Shown here: piece by piece, positions 43,597 to 53,106 of the stretch | How the letters are laid out: every line of letters starts with the position of its first letter | Position numbering within the stretch: position 1 is the first letter of the stretch | Assembly: GCA_964524835.1 (NCBI GenBank) | Contig: CAZGEG010000020.1 | Coordinates: 1 to 64,000, forward strand | Direction: 5' to 3' | Source: JACRCG01 sp964524835 | GTDB lineage: Bacteria; Desulfobacterota; Desulfuromonadia; Geobacterales; Pseudopelobacteraceae | Length of the DNA stretch: 64,000 nt | Notes under the pieces: generated by a model | The model's input: only the letters and a program-made list of their open reading frames with translations | Told to the model about the DNA's origin: nothing | Databases searched by the model: none | Program-made: the position numbers and the translations under genes

Positions 43597-44808
43597 TCAG
43601 AATTGCTTCCTCCACCGCACCATCCCCTTCAGGGTGCCCTTCATATCGTCCATGATTGCCCGGTCCTGGGGTGACAGCTTGGCTAGGTATTCCCTGATGA
43701 ACACCAGAAAGATCGAGCCGAAGAAGGCGGTCACCGTCGCGAGAATCACGATCAGGCTTCGTTTGGGCTTGCTCTTGCGGAGCGGCGCCACCGCCTCGTC
43801 CAGCACCTGCAGCGACGACGAATCGCGGGCCTCGTTGATCTTGGCCAGCTCGAACTGCTTGGTAAGCTGTTCAAAGAGCGCTTCCTGCGTCTTTAATTCA
43901 CGCAGGCGGCGAATATATTCCACCCCTATCGACGGGGCATTGCCGACCGAAGGGATTACCCCCCCCTCACCGGTGCCACTCATGCTGTTCAGCTGTTTCT
44001 TGAGGCGCGATATCCCCGCCAGCATCGCGCTCACTTCGGAGCTCTCATCGGTCATGGAGTTGCGCAGCGCCGCCAGCTGCACCTCTTTGGATACCATTTC
44101 CGCCCGCAGCCGGGCAATCCCCTCGATGGCCGCAGCGGCCTGGCTGTCGGCCTTGATGGTCTTGTTCTTCTCCTGGAAGCTCCGCATCTCCTCTTCAGCC
44201 GTCTTCAGATCCTGCCGGACCACGGTCAGCCGCTTTTCCAGAAAGCTCCTTTCGGTGCTTGCCTTGGTCAGGTTCAGCTGCAGACTTTTTTTCTGGAGCT
44301 CGTCGATAAATGTATTGGCCAGCAGGGCCGCCTTGGCGGGATCCTTGTAATCGGCGGTAATCGTGATGATGCCGTTCTTGCCGGCCTGGAACTTGACCAC
44401 CCCCTGCAGCCTCCTCCGGGTGCCGTCGGCATTCTTCGACTTGAATTCGGTATGCAGGTCAAGCCGCTTGATCACGGCATCCGCGACGGAGCGACTCTTC
44501 AGGATCTCCAGGTACAGATCGGCAGATCCCCCCAGGCCACTCGCCAGACCTGCCAGTCCACCACCCATGGAGGCGAGCAGCGCCGCAGCGCCACCGCCTG
44601 CCTCCTTTTGCGGCGGCAGCAGGGTCGCCTTGGCGGTGTAGATGTTTTTAAGGTTCAGGGAATACAGCACAGACAGAACCACGGCGGCAGCGGTGATCTT
44701 GGCAATCAGCGGCAGGTTGCTGACAACCGTCCGGAGCAGCTCCAGCAGGTTGATCTCTTCCTCGGCTTCGGCTTCGGCTTCCGGGTGAATAATTTGCGGC
44801 TCGTTCAT
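43597..44808 (-). CDS. Wzz/BcsE-type polysaccharide chain-length determinant (PCP)
   Basis: The 403-residue protein has a transmembrane helix at each end (about residues 30-50 and 365-385) and a long periplasmic coiled coil between them. It also has the Wzz N-terminal motif (INLLELLRTVVSNLP) and the C-terminal PxxP-like region LRKSKPKRSLIVI. There is no kinase domain. It sets polymer length or links synthesis to export. It lies eight bases downstream of the SLBB exporter gene in the same operon. Confidence 0.88.
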   Translation of the reverse strand: MNEPQIIHPEAEAEAEEEINLLELLRTVVSNLPLIAKITAAAVVLSVLYSLNLKNIYTAKATLLPPQKEAGGGAAALLASMGGGLAGLASGLGGSADLYLEILKSRSVADAVIKRLDLHTEFKSKNADGTRRRLQGVVKFQAGKNGIITITADYKDPAKAALLANTFIDELQKKSLQLNLTKASTERSFLEKRLTVVRQDLKTAEEEMRSFQEKNKTIKADSQAAAAIEGIARLRAEMVSKEVQLAALRNSMTDESSEVSAMLAGISRLKKQLNSMSGTGEGGVIPSVGNAPSIGVEYIRRLRELKTQEALFEQLTKQFELAKINEARDSSSLQVLDEAVAPLRKSKPKRSLIVILATVTAFFGSIFLVFIREYLAKLSPQDRAIMDDMKGTLKGMVRWRKQF

Positions 44809-44816
44809 ATCCCCCC

Positions 44817-47555
44817 CTATCTCAAGCCGAGCATAACGGTGCCGGCGGTCAATGCGACATTAGCAAGAATCTGGGTCCAATCCTTTATTTCCCTCATCCA
44901 GGCGACCCGTTCGAGTTTTTGCGGTACTACCAGCGTGTCTCCGGCGTCCAGAGAGGATGACAGGAATCCGCCAAAGAACGACGATTGCTGACGGCTGAAG
45001 ACCGTACCATCCGCCCGGACCAGATACATCTCCGATTCTTCGGCATCGGCCACCGGACCGCCGGTCTTGTCCAGATACCAGCCGATGTCCTGCCCCGACT
45101 GAAACACGAAGGAGTTGGGATTGTAGACCTGGCCAAGTACCGACACAACCGAAGGGCGGAGCGGAATCTCAAGCACGTCACCCCCCTCCAGCGTCACATC
45201 ATAGCCGCTCTCCTTCAACTCCTCACTGTCGCTAAGGCGGATAACCACCCGCCCTTCTGCCTTGAGGCTCTTCAACTGCAAAACCCCTTTCTGCAATCCC
45301 TCCAGTGCCGACTTGGTAGCCTCCAGCTCCTCTTTCGTAGACGCAACAGCGGACAGCGCCGCCTGCTTCTGCAGGATATCCCGCTCTGACTTGATGCTGA
45401 TCTCATCCATCCGCTTCTGCTGCATCTCACGAACGGAGCGGCGGGTAAACTTGGCCCCGCGCAGATACGCTTTTTCGGTGTAGCCGCCGGCCCGTGCGAT
45501 CACCGAACTCAGTTTTTCACCGCGCGCCAGTGAATATATTCCGGGGAAACGAACCTCCCCAATCAGGGTCACGAACTTGTCGGTCGCATCCACCCAATCG
45601 GTAACGCCGCGCACAATCAGCACATCGTCGCTCTGCAGCAGCAGGTTGTGGACGGGGTCGCCGGCCAGCGCCCTGCCGAGATCCAGCTGGACCCTGCTCG
45701 ACTGCGCCTTGTCGCCGCTTATCATGATCCGGCTCAGCTCCGCCTGATCAAGGAACGCATTCCGTTTGGCGCTCCCGGCAGCAGTTACCAGGTCCCGCAC
45801 CGACATGCCGGGAAAATAGTCATACGAACCGGGGTTGACCACCGCGCCATTGACGGCGACATGTGGTTTTTCCTCCATCTCCCAGCGTGAAAAAACCTTG
45901 ACCGTGTCCTGCTCCTGCAGCAACAGGTTGTCTCCCTGGTTGCCGGCCAAAGCGCGGCGCAGACTGACCGTTATCAGCTCCCGCCGATAGTCGGGGGGGG
46001 AGATGCGGGTGATTTCCACCGAATCAAGATATGATTCGGGCAACAGGTTCCGTGTAGAGGGAATCAGGTCCGCCAGGCGCATACCGGGACGGAACTGGTA
46101 CTCACCAACCTGCTGCACGTTGCCCTTCAGCACCACGACCTGCCGGACTGCGGCCTGCACCGGAAAGACCTTCACCATGTCGCGGTCTTTTAGTTCGACT
46201 CCCGCCAGTTCGGACTCCAGCCCCGCCCCTTTCGGAACGAAATCCAGCGCGATACGGCCGCTGTTGTTTTCCAGGCGCTCGACCTGAATCCGTCCCAGCG
46301 AACCGCTGGCGGCCACGCCGCCCGCCATTTTCAACACCTCCGGAATAGTTGTCCGCCCATTCAGCTCGTAAATAGCCGGACGGCGCACTTCACCCGCAAC
46401 CGCCACAACCGGGCCGATCACCGGCACAAATATCGTATCGCCGTTCTGTAGCTGCACATCCTTGTTGCGGTCACCCGTCAGCAGCATATCGTACAAATCA
46501 ACCGTTGCCACCGTCTGCCCCCCCCGCGTAACCCGCACTCCCCGCAGCGAGCCGTTGTGCGACGGCCCGCCGGCAGCCGCCAGGGCGTTGATGACCGTAG
46601 CCAGGGAACTGACCGGGTAGTTGCCGGGCGCTTCAACCTCTCCCACGACGTAGACCTGGATGGTACGGAGCTTGCCGAGAGTGAGACTCATCTCAAAATT
46701 GCGGAAATAGCGGTTCATCGCCTCGCTCACCGCGACTTTAGCCTTGTCGAACGGCAGTCCCCAGACCCGCACCGGACCGACTTTGGGAATCATCAGCTCC
46801 CCGTTGCGGTCAACGGTCAATTCCTGGCGAAGATTGACCGCGCCCCAGGCGGTCAGGTTCACGACATCACCCGGTCCGAGCATATACTGGGCCCCGACCG
46901 GCATCGCATCGATGGCGCTCGTCAGCTGCAGGCTGTTGCGGAAAAAATCATAGCCGAACTGTTTCAGCTCCCGCCGCATCTTTTCCGGCTCAATGACATC
47001 GAGCATGGTCGGACTCGATTTGGTAAACGCCTTTTCTATCCGCGACCCCTGGGCATCCATGGGCAGCGGAATAAACCGCATTTCCTCCGATTTCAAAAGC
47101 GCAGTCTGATCACGGTCCAGCGCCACAATTTGAATGAAATAAGGCTGGAAGTTTTTCAGTTCCCGCAGAACATACTCTCCTCCGCCTCCCCCGACCGCCA
47201 CCGATTTGGTGTAATTCTCCGATTCGGTACCGTACCTGACGGAAAAACGAATCCCCTGATCATCAGTTCTCGACGGAAGATTCCAGTTCAGCTTGACCAG
47301 TCCGTCCCCCGGTTCTCCCCGCAGAACAATGGCGGATTTCTTCGCTGCGCCCTTAACCTGCAAAGCAGGCAGCGGAGCGCTCTCCTCCAGTTTTTTGATC
47401 AAAGCCTCTTCGCGACTCATGGCAGGAGCAACCCCTCCCCCCTGGCGCTGCCCCGCCTGTTCGCTCTCGTCAAATGAGGCAGCGTACAGGTTTGATGCCG
47501 AGCAGGCGGTGATCAAAACAACAGCGGCAATCGTTCGTAACAGTATCTGCATCAA
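44817..47555 (-). CDS. large polysaccharide export protein with multiple SLBB domains (Wza-like)
   Basis: The 912-residue protein has a lipoprotein-type signal (lipobox ITAC) and a fibronectin III-like domain at about residues 80-160 (LVKLNWNLPSRTDDQGIRF in parts). The polysaccharide-export domain follows (YMLGPGDVVNLTAWG). Four or more SLBB repeats come next, each with the pattern V-G-V--PG-Y----G (VYVVGEVEAPGNYPVSSL, VAVNGAVVNPGSYDYFPG, FVTLIGEVRFPGIYSLARG). A coiled coil lies at about 720-760. It should form the outer-membrane export channel. At 912 residues it is far longer than Wza (about 380). GAAGGAG precedes the start. Confidence 0.9.
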   Translation of the reverse strand: MMQILLRTIAAVVLITACSASNLYAASFDESEQAGQRQGGGVAPAMSREEALIKKLEESAPLPALQVKGAAKKSAIVLRGEPGDGLVKLNWNLPSRTDDQGIRFSVRYGTESENYTKSVAVGGGGGEYVLRELKNFQPYFIQIVALDRDQTALLKSEEMRFIPLPMDAQGSRIEKAFTKSSPTMLDVIEPEKMRRELKQFGYDFFRNSLQLTSAIDAMPVGAQYMLGPGDVVNLTAWGAVNLRQELTVDRNGELMIPKVGPVRVWGLPFDKAKVAVSEAMNRYFRNFEMSLTLGKLRTIQVYVVGEVEAPGNYPVSSLATVINALAAAGGPSHNGSLRGVRVTRGGQTVATVDLYDMLLTGDRNKDVQLQNGDTIFVPVIGPVVAVAGEVRRPAIYELNGRTTIPEVLKMAGGVAASGSLGRIQVERLENNSGRIALDFVPKGAGLESELAGVELKDRDMVKVFPVQAAVRQVVVLKGNVQQVGEYQFRPGMRLADLIPSTRNLLPESYLDSVEITRISPPDYRRELITVSLRRALAGNQGDNLLLQEQDTVKVFSRWEMEEKPHVAVNGAVVNPGSYDYFPGMSVRDLVTAAGSAKRNAFLDQAELSRIMISGDKAQSSRVQLDLGRALAGDPVHNLLLQSDDVLIVRGVTDWVDATDKFVTLIGEVRFPGIYSLARGEKLSSVIARAGGYTEKAYLRGAKFTRRSVREMQQKRMDEISIKSERDILQKQAALSAVASTKEELEATKSALEGLQKGVLQLKSLKAEGRVVIRLSDSEELKESGYDVTLEGGDVLEIPLRPSVVSVLGQVYNPNSFVFQSGQDIGWYLDKTGGPVADAEESEMYLVRADGTVFSRQQSSFFGGFLSSSLDAGDTLVVPQKLERVAWMREIKDWTQILANVALTAGTVMLGLR

Positions 47556-47571
47556 CGTGCTCCTTCAGCTT

Positions 47572-47697
47572 TCAATTTTAAATTCTGAATTTTGGATTTT
47601 GCATTGATTAGAGTGAATCTCATTTCAATATTCGCCATAAAAAATCAACTAGGCAGTCTATACAATTACACCTGCAAAATCCACAATTCAAAAGTGT
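47572..47697. repeat. heptad-type inverted repeat element (TTTTGAA family, copy c)
   Basis: Left arm CAATTTTAAATTCTGAATTT begins at 47572, and a right arm CAAAATCCACAATTCAAAAG ends near 47697. They bracket about 70 bp of AT-rich spacer between the SLBB exporter start and the Wzi-like stop. Confidence 0.65.
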
Positions 47698-47698
47698 T

Positions 47699-49336
47699 TC
47701 AGTATTTGTACCGGACCTCGAATTTCACCAGGTGGTTCGTCCGATCCACCCCTTCGGTCAGATTCAGGTTGGAAATCTGCTCGATTCCGTACCCAAGCTG
47801 GGCGTCCAGGTCAGCCGTCAGCGGCAGGCCCCAGAAGACGCGGCCGGCATGTTTTTTTTCGACCGCCTGAGCAGCCACCCGTCCGACCATCCCGCGGGTG
47901 GTATAGATATATTCCAGTGCCAAATTGCTGCGCACGCTGAACCAGTGGCTGGCCCGGAAGAAGAAGTCCTGCGTCGCCCCCCCCTGTGAGTGGCCGATCG
48001 GCAAATTTTTGTAGATGTACCCATTCGGAAAAGTGCCGTGCGTATAGAGGATCTGATTCCCTTGAAAAAACTCGAAACGGAAATCGTTGCGGCCGTCATC
48101 CGTCAGACGCGGAACATACAGGCCGGCGACATAACTCTCGACAATCGGCCAGAACAGGGCCGTATCCTCCCCCGAAAACTCCCCGTACAGCTCCGTATTG
48201 CGGAGCCAGGGGATACGGTAGCGTGCTTCGAACCCGGCCAGGCCGTTGGAATTATCGGCGCTGGTGCCGCCGATCAGGCCGCGCAGAGTATCGCCAACGG
48301 AGTTATTGACCCCCGGACCGCCCACCTGCCGCCCCAGGTTGAAGCCAACTTCCAGATTTACGGTTGGCTTGAGCGACAGCTTGACCGCATAAAACCAGGG
48401 CTGCCGTTCCGTTCCGTCAACTGTAGTCTTCTCGAAACGGGACGCGATTACGGCGTACTTCATCGTTCCAATGTACTTCACGTCAAACGGCTCCGGGCTG
48501 GATACCTTGAACTGGGTAAAATTTTCGGCATTATTGGTCAGCGTAATATTGCCGCGATACCCAAGACCGAGCCAGTTTTCATCCTTTCCCGCTTCCAGTT
48601 CAAAACTCCCGCCCCCCAGTTTCAGATACCCCCGGTTGAGTCGTACCCGGCTAGCATCGCCCCCAGTCAGCACATAAGGTTCGATCGTCAGGACTGCCCG
48701 GTCAGCCAAATACCACTCCGATCCCCAGCGGAGTTCTCCGGTGTGGCCTCTTCCATAAGCGACACCGTTGTTGTTCTCAAGCAGCGGCGTCCCTTCCTTC
48801 CCCCGCTGATGAGCCGGGGAAGGATACGGGTTTTTCGGCCGCAATCCCGAGCCGATGCCGAATACCCCGTCATCACCCGGATCGTGAACCAGGCGACTAT
48901 ATTCGCGGGGCACACCATCAAGCCAGAGGTAGCGAAGCCGCAGGGATGCCACCGGGTTGCCGTCAAAAAGGGGCGGAATTTTGTCGGGGTTTTCCCGAAA
49001 CGCAATCTCACGGGGGATCAGCTCCCGAATCCGTCCGGTCAGCTCTACGGCAAACCGGTCGTTGAGGAGGCGCCCAGCCTCAAGGTTCCTTTCCGCCTCC
49101 AGCAGCAACCGCGACGCTTCACCCTTGCTGAACGGCTTGATCCCCTTGATATCACCCGAGATCAGGCCAAACCCGGCCAGTTTATCCAGATACCCGTACA
49201 CAGGACTGTCGAGCGGAATATTGGCGGAAGATAGCCCCCAGAGAGGGGTTACGGAAAGTATCAAAGTGAATACGAGGGAGAGGAGACAGACTGATTTTGA
49301 ATTTTGAATTTTGAATTTTGAATTGTTGTTATTCAT
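47699..49336 (-). CDS. Wzi-like capsule assembly outer-membrane protein
   Basis: From the ATG at 49336 the protein is 545 residues, with a signal peptide whose n-region (NNNNSKFKIQNSK) comes from the AT-rich heptad repeat. The N-terminal part resembles the Wzi helical bundle (SPVYGYLDKLAGFGLISG). The rest alternates as a beta-barrel ending in an aromatic C-terminal residue (FEVRYKY). LGRQVGG, ELYGEFSGED and WLGLGYRGNITLTNN fit the Wzi/capsule assembly family. It probably anchors polymer on the cell surface. An upstream start at 49420 would lie in repeat sequence and is rejected. Confidence 0.82.
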   Translation of the reverse strand: MNNNNSKFKIQNSKSVCLLSLVFTLILSVTPLWGLSSANIPLDSPVYGYLDKLAGFGLISGDIKGIKPFSKGEASRLLLEAERNLEAGRLLNDRFAVELTGRIRELIPREIAFRENPDKIPPLFDGNPVASLRLRYLWLDGVPREYSRLVHDPGDDGVFGIGSGLRPKNPYPSPAHQRGKEGTPLLENNNGVAYGRGHTGELRWGSEWYLADRAVLTIEPYVLTGGDASRVRLNRGYLKLGGGSFELEAGKDENWLGLGYRGNITLTNNAENFTQFKVSSPEPFDVKYIGTMKYAVIASRFEKTTVDGTERQPWFYAVKLSLKPTVNLEVGFNLGRQVGGPGVNNSVGDTLRGLIGGTSADNSNGLAGFEARYRIPWLRNTELYGEFSGEDTALFWPIVESYVAGLYVPRLTDDGRNDFRFEFFQGNQILYTHGTFPNGYIYKNLPIGHSQGGATQDFFFRASHWFSVRSNLALEYIYTTRGMVGRVAAQAVEKKHAGRVFWGLPLTADLDAQLGYGIEQISNLNLTEGVDRTNHLVKFEVRYKY

Positions 49337-49434
49337 GAATACCCAATAGACTTCAATTTTAAATGGTGATTTTATGATTTTGTTTTGTAAATGCTTTTCA
49401 ATCCAGAATTCAAAATTCAAAATCCAAAATTGAT
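49289..49434. repeat. heptad-type inverted repeat element (TTTTGAA family, copy d)
   Basis: At 49291-49325 four TTTTGAA heptamers stand in tandem, and at 49405-49434 the inverse arm AGAATTCAAAATTCAAAATC follows. Between them are about 80 bp. The element spans the Wzi-like start codon. Confidence 0.8.
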
Positions 49435-49435
49435 T

Positions 49436-51361
49436 TCATGATTTCCTCAGCGGGAGCACCTTGGCGTGGGTGGAGGGGGGTGGGAACAGGTCGGGACGCA
49501 CGCGCTGAAATGTCAGCGGCGCATCGCCGATGAAACTGTAGGATGGTTTAAATTCGGGGACCAGCCGCTTCAGAGACTCCATCAACTCATGTACGGAGTT
49601 TGAACGGGCTCCTTCGTACAACACGTCAAGCTCATCCCTGACCGGCTGAAGAGCTATATGCACCGGCTCCAGAACTTTTATTTTACTGTGGGCTGTCGGC
49701 AGAACCCCTTCACCATCAATCAGCAGTTCTTCGAACAGCTTCTCACCCGGACGCAGGCCGGTAACGACGATCTCGATGTCTTCGTATGGAGTCAGACCGG
49801 ATAACCTGATCAGCTCCTCGGCCAGATCGATGATCCGTACAGGGTCACCCATATCCAGCACGAGGATTTCGCTGCCGCTCCCCATGCTCCCCGCCTGCAG
49901 GACCAGTTGTGTCGCCTCGGGAATGGTCATGAAATAGCGGATGACGCGCTTGTCGGTTACCGTCACCGGACCCCCCTTGGCGATCTGCTCCTTGAACAAG
50001 GGGATAACGCTGCCGTTACTCCCCAGTACGTTGCCGAAACGGACGGTCGTGAATCTGGTGCTGCTGACCCGTGAAAGCGCCTGGATGTAAATCTCTGCCG
50101 CCCGCTTCGTGGCACCCATCACATTAGTCGGGTTAACCGCCTTGTCGGTAGAGATCATCACCAGATTACGGGCCTTGAACTGGTGGGCAGCATCGGCGAT
50201 ATTGCGCGATCCGAAGACATTGTTCAGCACCGCCTGGGCCGGGTTATACTCCATCATCGGCACATGCTTGTAGGCCGCGGCATGAAATACCACCTCAGGG
50301 GCAAACTCTTCAAATGCCAGCATGATCTTGTCACGATCACGCACATCAGCGACCAATGGCAAGATACGCACCTCGGGAAAACGGGCGATCAGCTCCTTTT
50401 CTATCTCGTAAAGCGGTGTTTCGGCCTGTTCCAGCAGAATCAGTTTCTCCGGTCCAAACTGGGCCACCTGGCGACAGATTTCGCTGCCTATGCTCCCCCC
50501 CGCGCCACTTACCAGTACGCGCTTGCCGGACAGATAGCCACCGATCAACTCGCGGTCCAGTACCACCGGTTCCCGCCCCAGCAGATCCTCAATCTCGACA
50601 TTCTTGATCTGCGATATCGTCAGGGTGCCGTTGATCAGCTCACCGATGCTGGGGAGCGTCTTGAAGGTCACGTTGGCGTTCTTGCAGGAGTCCATGATGC
50701 CCCTGAGGGTTTTCCCGTCCGCCGAAGGCATGGCAATGATGACATCCTCAATCTCGTTGGCGATGATCAGCGCCTTAAGTTGTTTCGCAGACCCCAGCAC
50801 CGGAATGCCATGCAGCTTCATCCCCTTCTTTTCGGGGTCATCATCCACAAAACCGCACACACTATAGGCGGCATGCGGCTGGCGCCGGATCTCCTTCAGC
50901 AGCAGACTTCCCGCTTCACCGGCACCGACAATCAGCGTCCGCGGCCCGTCGCAGCTCCTGCTGACAACGTACGTTTCCCGCACGATGCGCCATACCATAC
51001 GGCTGGCCGCCATCAGCGTAAAGAGCAGAAACCAGTCAAGAACAAATATGGAACGGGGGATCGGGGTAAACTGCCGCAGAAAAAAAACGGCGGAAACCGC
51101 CAGGATTGAGGAGAGGGTCACCCCTTTGAGGATCTCGACCGCATCCTGAACAGATGCATAGCGCCAGAGACTGTTGTAGAACCCGGTCACGACAAACACG
51201 AGCGGCTTGACGATCATGACGACCAGCAGGCATTCCCAGAAAAGGTCCAACTGTTGTGGCGGAATAGTAAAATCGAACCGGAGCAGGAATGCCAGGCAGA
51301 GCGCAAGGCTTATGAGCAGTGTATCACAGAGAAAAACTATCAGGCGGCGCCTGGAGAGCAT
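49436..51361 (-). CDS. nucleotide-sugar 4,6-dehydratase/epimerase, CapD/WbpM family
   Basis: The 641-residue protein has four N-terminal transmembrane helices (about residues 10-120), a CoA-binding-like Rossmann domain (IVGAGEAGSLLLKEIRR) and a C-terminal SDR domain. The SDR domain has VSGAGGSIGSEICRQ, YKHVPMME and the modified catalytic triad region (STDKAVNPTNVMGATKR). It converts UDP-GlcNAc to a 4-keto-6-deoxy sugar as a first step toward rare sugars for surface glycans. It is upstream in the minus-strand EPS block, with GGGAGGAG before the start. Confidence 0.93.
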   Translation of the reverse strand: MLSRRRLIVFLCDTLLISLALCLAFLLRFDFTIPPQQLDLFWECLLVVMIVKPLVFVVTGFYNSLWRYASVQDAVEILKGVTLSSILAVSAVFFLRQFTPIPRSIFVLDWFLLFTLMAASRMVWRIVRETYVVSRSCDGPRTLIVGAGEAGSLLLKEIRRQPHAAYSVCGFVDDDPEKKGMKLHGIPVLGSAKQLKALIIANEIEDVIIAMPSADGKTLRGIMDSCKNANVTFKTLPSIGELINGTLTISQIKNVEIEDLLGREPVVLDRELIGGYLSGKRVLVSGAGGSIGSEICRQVAQFGPEKLILLEQAETPLYEIEKELIARFPEVRILPLVADVRDRDKIMLAFEEFAPEVVFHAAAYKHVPMMEYNPAQAVLNNVFGSRNIADAAHQFKARNLVMISTDKAVNPTNVMGATKRAAEIYIQALSRVSSTRFTTVRFGNVLGSNGSVIPLFKEQIAKGGPVTVTDKRVIRYFMTIPEATQLVLQAGSMGSGSEILVLDMGDPVRIIDLAEELIRLSGLTPYEDIEIVVTGLRPGEKLFEELLIDGEGVLPTAHSKIKVLEPVHIALQPVRDELDVLYEGARSNSVHELMESLKRLVPEFKPSYSFIGDAPLTFQRVRPDLFPPPSTHAKVLPLRKS

Positions 51362-51772
51362 ACGTGAACTCCTCCCGTACTTATTTCATTCCGGTCTTGT
51401 TTGCGTATCACTTCAGATATACAGCGGAATCCTTTCTGAAGTAAACTAAAATCCGCCGGTTTATAATTACGAATTTTTTAAATGCCACAGGTGCTCCAAT
51501 CCACCTTAACGGCCTGGAATTACTGCCGGCGCTTCTTTCCGACAGCAGCATGAAATGCTGCCCCACTCCCGCGGGCCCGGTCCTCAGTATACAATCAGGT
51601 TCTCAACGACACGGAGCGCCCGACTGATTCTCTGTTCTCACGCTATCAGTCTCAATAAGAGACTTTTTCTCATCATGATATGACGGGTCAAACCGCATCT
51701 GACCGACTAACCGGCCAAAATCACGCATATCTTCGATGACGTCCCGCCGGCACGATTCTTGATTGAATTGGC
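51362..51772. other. 411-bp divergent intergenic region
   Basis: No gene is supported here. On the minus strand TTTACT and TATATC with an 18-bp spacer (51416-51445) are a weak promoter candidate for the CapD-like gene. At 51648-51664 AGTCTC and GAGACT form a perfect dyad followed by five T. At 51748-51763 CGGCACGATTCTTGAT resembles a sigma-54 site close to the next start codon, though the -12 GC is not intact. Confidence 0.4.
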
Positions 51773-52264
51773 ATGATGACTTCCCATGAGACTCAACATA
51801 GTTCACCGACAGGGGGCTTTACGGGACCGGAAACCCACCGGGTCTTGATCGTGGATGATGAACCGGCGATCTGCTTTGCGTACCGTAAGTTGCTTGAAAG
51901 CGAACGGTTTGGCTTTGATATCTGCGAAAGTATTGATACTGCACTGGCTCTTTTGCATAGCAACGAATACTTTGCCGTTATTTCAGATGTGCGTTTTGCA
52001 GGGACCGATAACAAGGATGGTGTTTATTTTGTATCCGTTGTACGGAAAGAGCAGCCTTTGGCAAAAGTGATTCTTGTTACCGGTTACGGCAGTGATGAAT
52101 TGGAAAAGACCGCACGTGAACTAGGTGCTTCCCATTATTTTGAAAAACCGGTTATGCCATCACTGGTTCTGTCACTGCTGAGGGCGCTGCATCTGATTGC
52201 AGATGAAAACGAGGAAAACGAATATTTCAAGAACTTGATATTGACCAAATCTCAAGTATCATGA
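51773..52264 (+). CDS. receiver-domain response regulator
   Basis: The 163-residue protein has a 20-residue polar N-terminal extension and a receiver domain with D28-D29 (LIVDDEPAI), phosphorylation site D72 (ISDVRFAG), LVTGYG and the lysine in YFEKPVMP. A short acidic helical tail follows (about residues 140-163) with no known output domain. No Shine-Dalgarno is visible before ATG 51773 or 51776. No kinase is adjacent. It heads the secreted redox gene block. Confidence 0.85.
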   Translation: MMTSHETQHSSPTGGFTGPETHRVLIVDDEPAICFAYRKLLESERFGFDICESIDTALALLHSNEYFAVISDVRFAGTDNKDGVYFVSVVRKEQPLAKVILVTGYGSDELEKTARELGASHYFEKPVMPSLVLSLLRALHLIADENEENEYFKNLILTKSQVS

Positions 52265-52311
52265 AGAATATGTTTCACTGAACAATCATTTTTACACATG
52301 GAGGATGTCCA

Positions 52312-53076
52312 ATGAAATTGTCTGCAGTATATCGCCGTCCGCAACTGTTCTCGAAAGCAACTGTCCTTGCCGCATTGATTCTGTCCAGCACGTCACTGTT
52401 TGCGGCGGATCCGCCTGCAATGACCGAAGAACAGAAGACATTGTATGCCATCGGCCTTTCCGTTGCCCGCTCGCTCTCGGTTTTTGACCTGACAGCGGCG
52501 GAGTTCGAATTTGTCAAACAAGGGCTTGCGGATGCACAGGCCGGCAAAAAGAACGATATCGATCTGACCTCTTATAACAGCAAAATCCAGGAACTGGCCA
52601 GAACCCGCCGCAAGATCTCGGGGGAGAAACAGGTTGGCGCCGGCAAAGATTTTCTTGAGAAGGCCGCCAAGGAAAAGGGAGCGGTCAAGACCGCCTCCGG
52701 CATGGTTTACACTTCGCTTAGCGAAGGAAAGGGGGAATCGCCCAAGGCAGTTGATGTCGTCAAAGTCAATTATCGAGGCATGCTGATCGACGGCAAAGAG
52801 TTCGACAGTTCCTACAAGCGCGGCAAACCACTGGAGTTCAAGCTCGACAATGTCATCAAGTGCTGGACCGAGGGGGTGCAAAAAATGAAGCCGGGCGGCA
52901 AGGCAAAACTGGTCTGCCCGCCGAATCTTGCATACGGTGACAATGGCGCCGGTGAAATGATTCTGCCTGGAGCCACTCTGGCATTTGAAGTGGAATTGCT
53001 TGAATTCAAACCGGCAGCGGATGTCAAGCCGGTCAGTGCAGCACCTGCAAAACCGGCAGAACCGGCAAAGAAGTAA
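52312..53076 (+). CDS. periplasmic FKBP-type peptidyl-prolyl isomerase (FkpA/Mip-like)
   Basis: The 254-residue protein has a signal peptide (cleavage after LFAADP or near it), an alpha-helical dimerisation domain at about residues 35-115 (TLYAIGLSVARSL, FEFVKQGLADAQAG) and an FKBP domain at about 120-235 (VKVNYRGMLIDGKEFDSSYKRG in parts, AYGDNGAGEMILPGATLAFEVELL). A Pro/Ala/Lys-rich tail ends it. It should be a periplasmic foldase. GGAGG lies upstream. It precedes SCO1 and cytochrome genes and may help fold the secreted redox proteins. Confidence 0.92.
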   Translation: MKLSAVYRRPQLFSKATVLAALILSSTSLFAADPPAMTEEQKTLYAIGLSVARSLSVFDLTAAEFEFVKQGLADAQAGKKNDIDLTSYNSKIQELARTRRKISGEKQVGAGKDFLEKAAKEKGAVKTASGMVYTSLSEGKGESPKAVDVVKVNYRGMLIDGKEFDSSYKRGKPLEFKLDNVIKCWTEGVQKMKPGGKAKLVCPPNLAYGDNGAGEMILPGATLAFEVELLEFKPAADVKPVSAAPAKPAEPAKK

Positions 53077-53106
53077 CGTAAATATTTGGAAACCTGGAGT
53101 TTTATC

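Noticed and set aside
46557..47477. Open frame of 306 codons opposite the SLBB exporter gene
   Set aside because: Antisense to conserved SLBB-type sequence; no ribosome site or domain.
47990..49234. Open frame of 414 codons on the plus strand opposite the Wzi-like gene
   Set aside because: Antisense to a protein with recognisable features and no domain of its own.
51603..51806. 67-codon frame on the minus strand before the receiver gene
   Set aside because: It overlaps the receiver start antisense and has no ribosome site or resemblance to a family.
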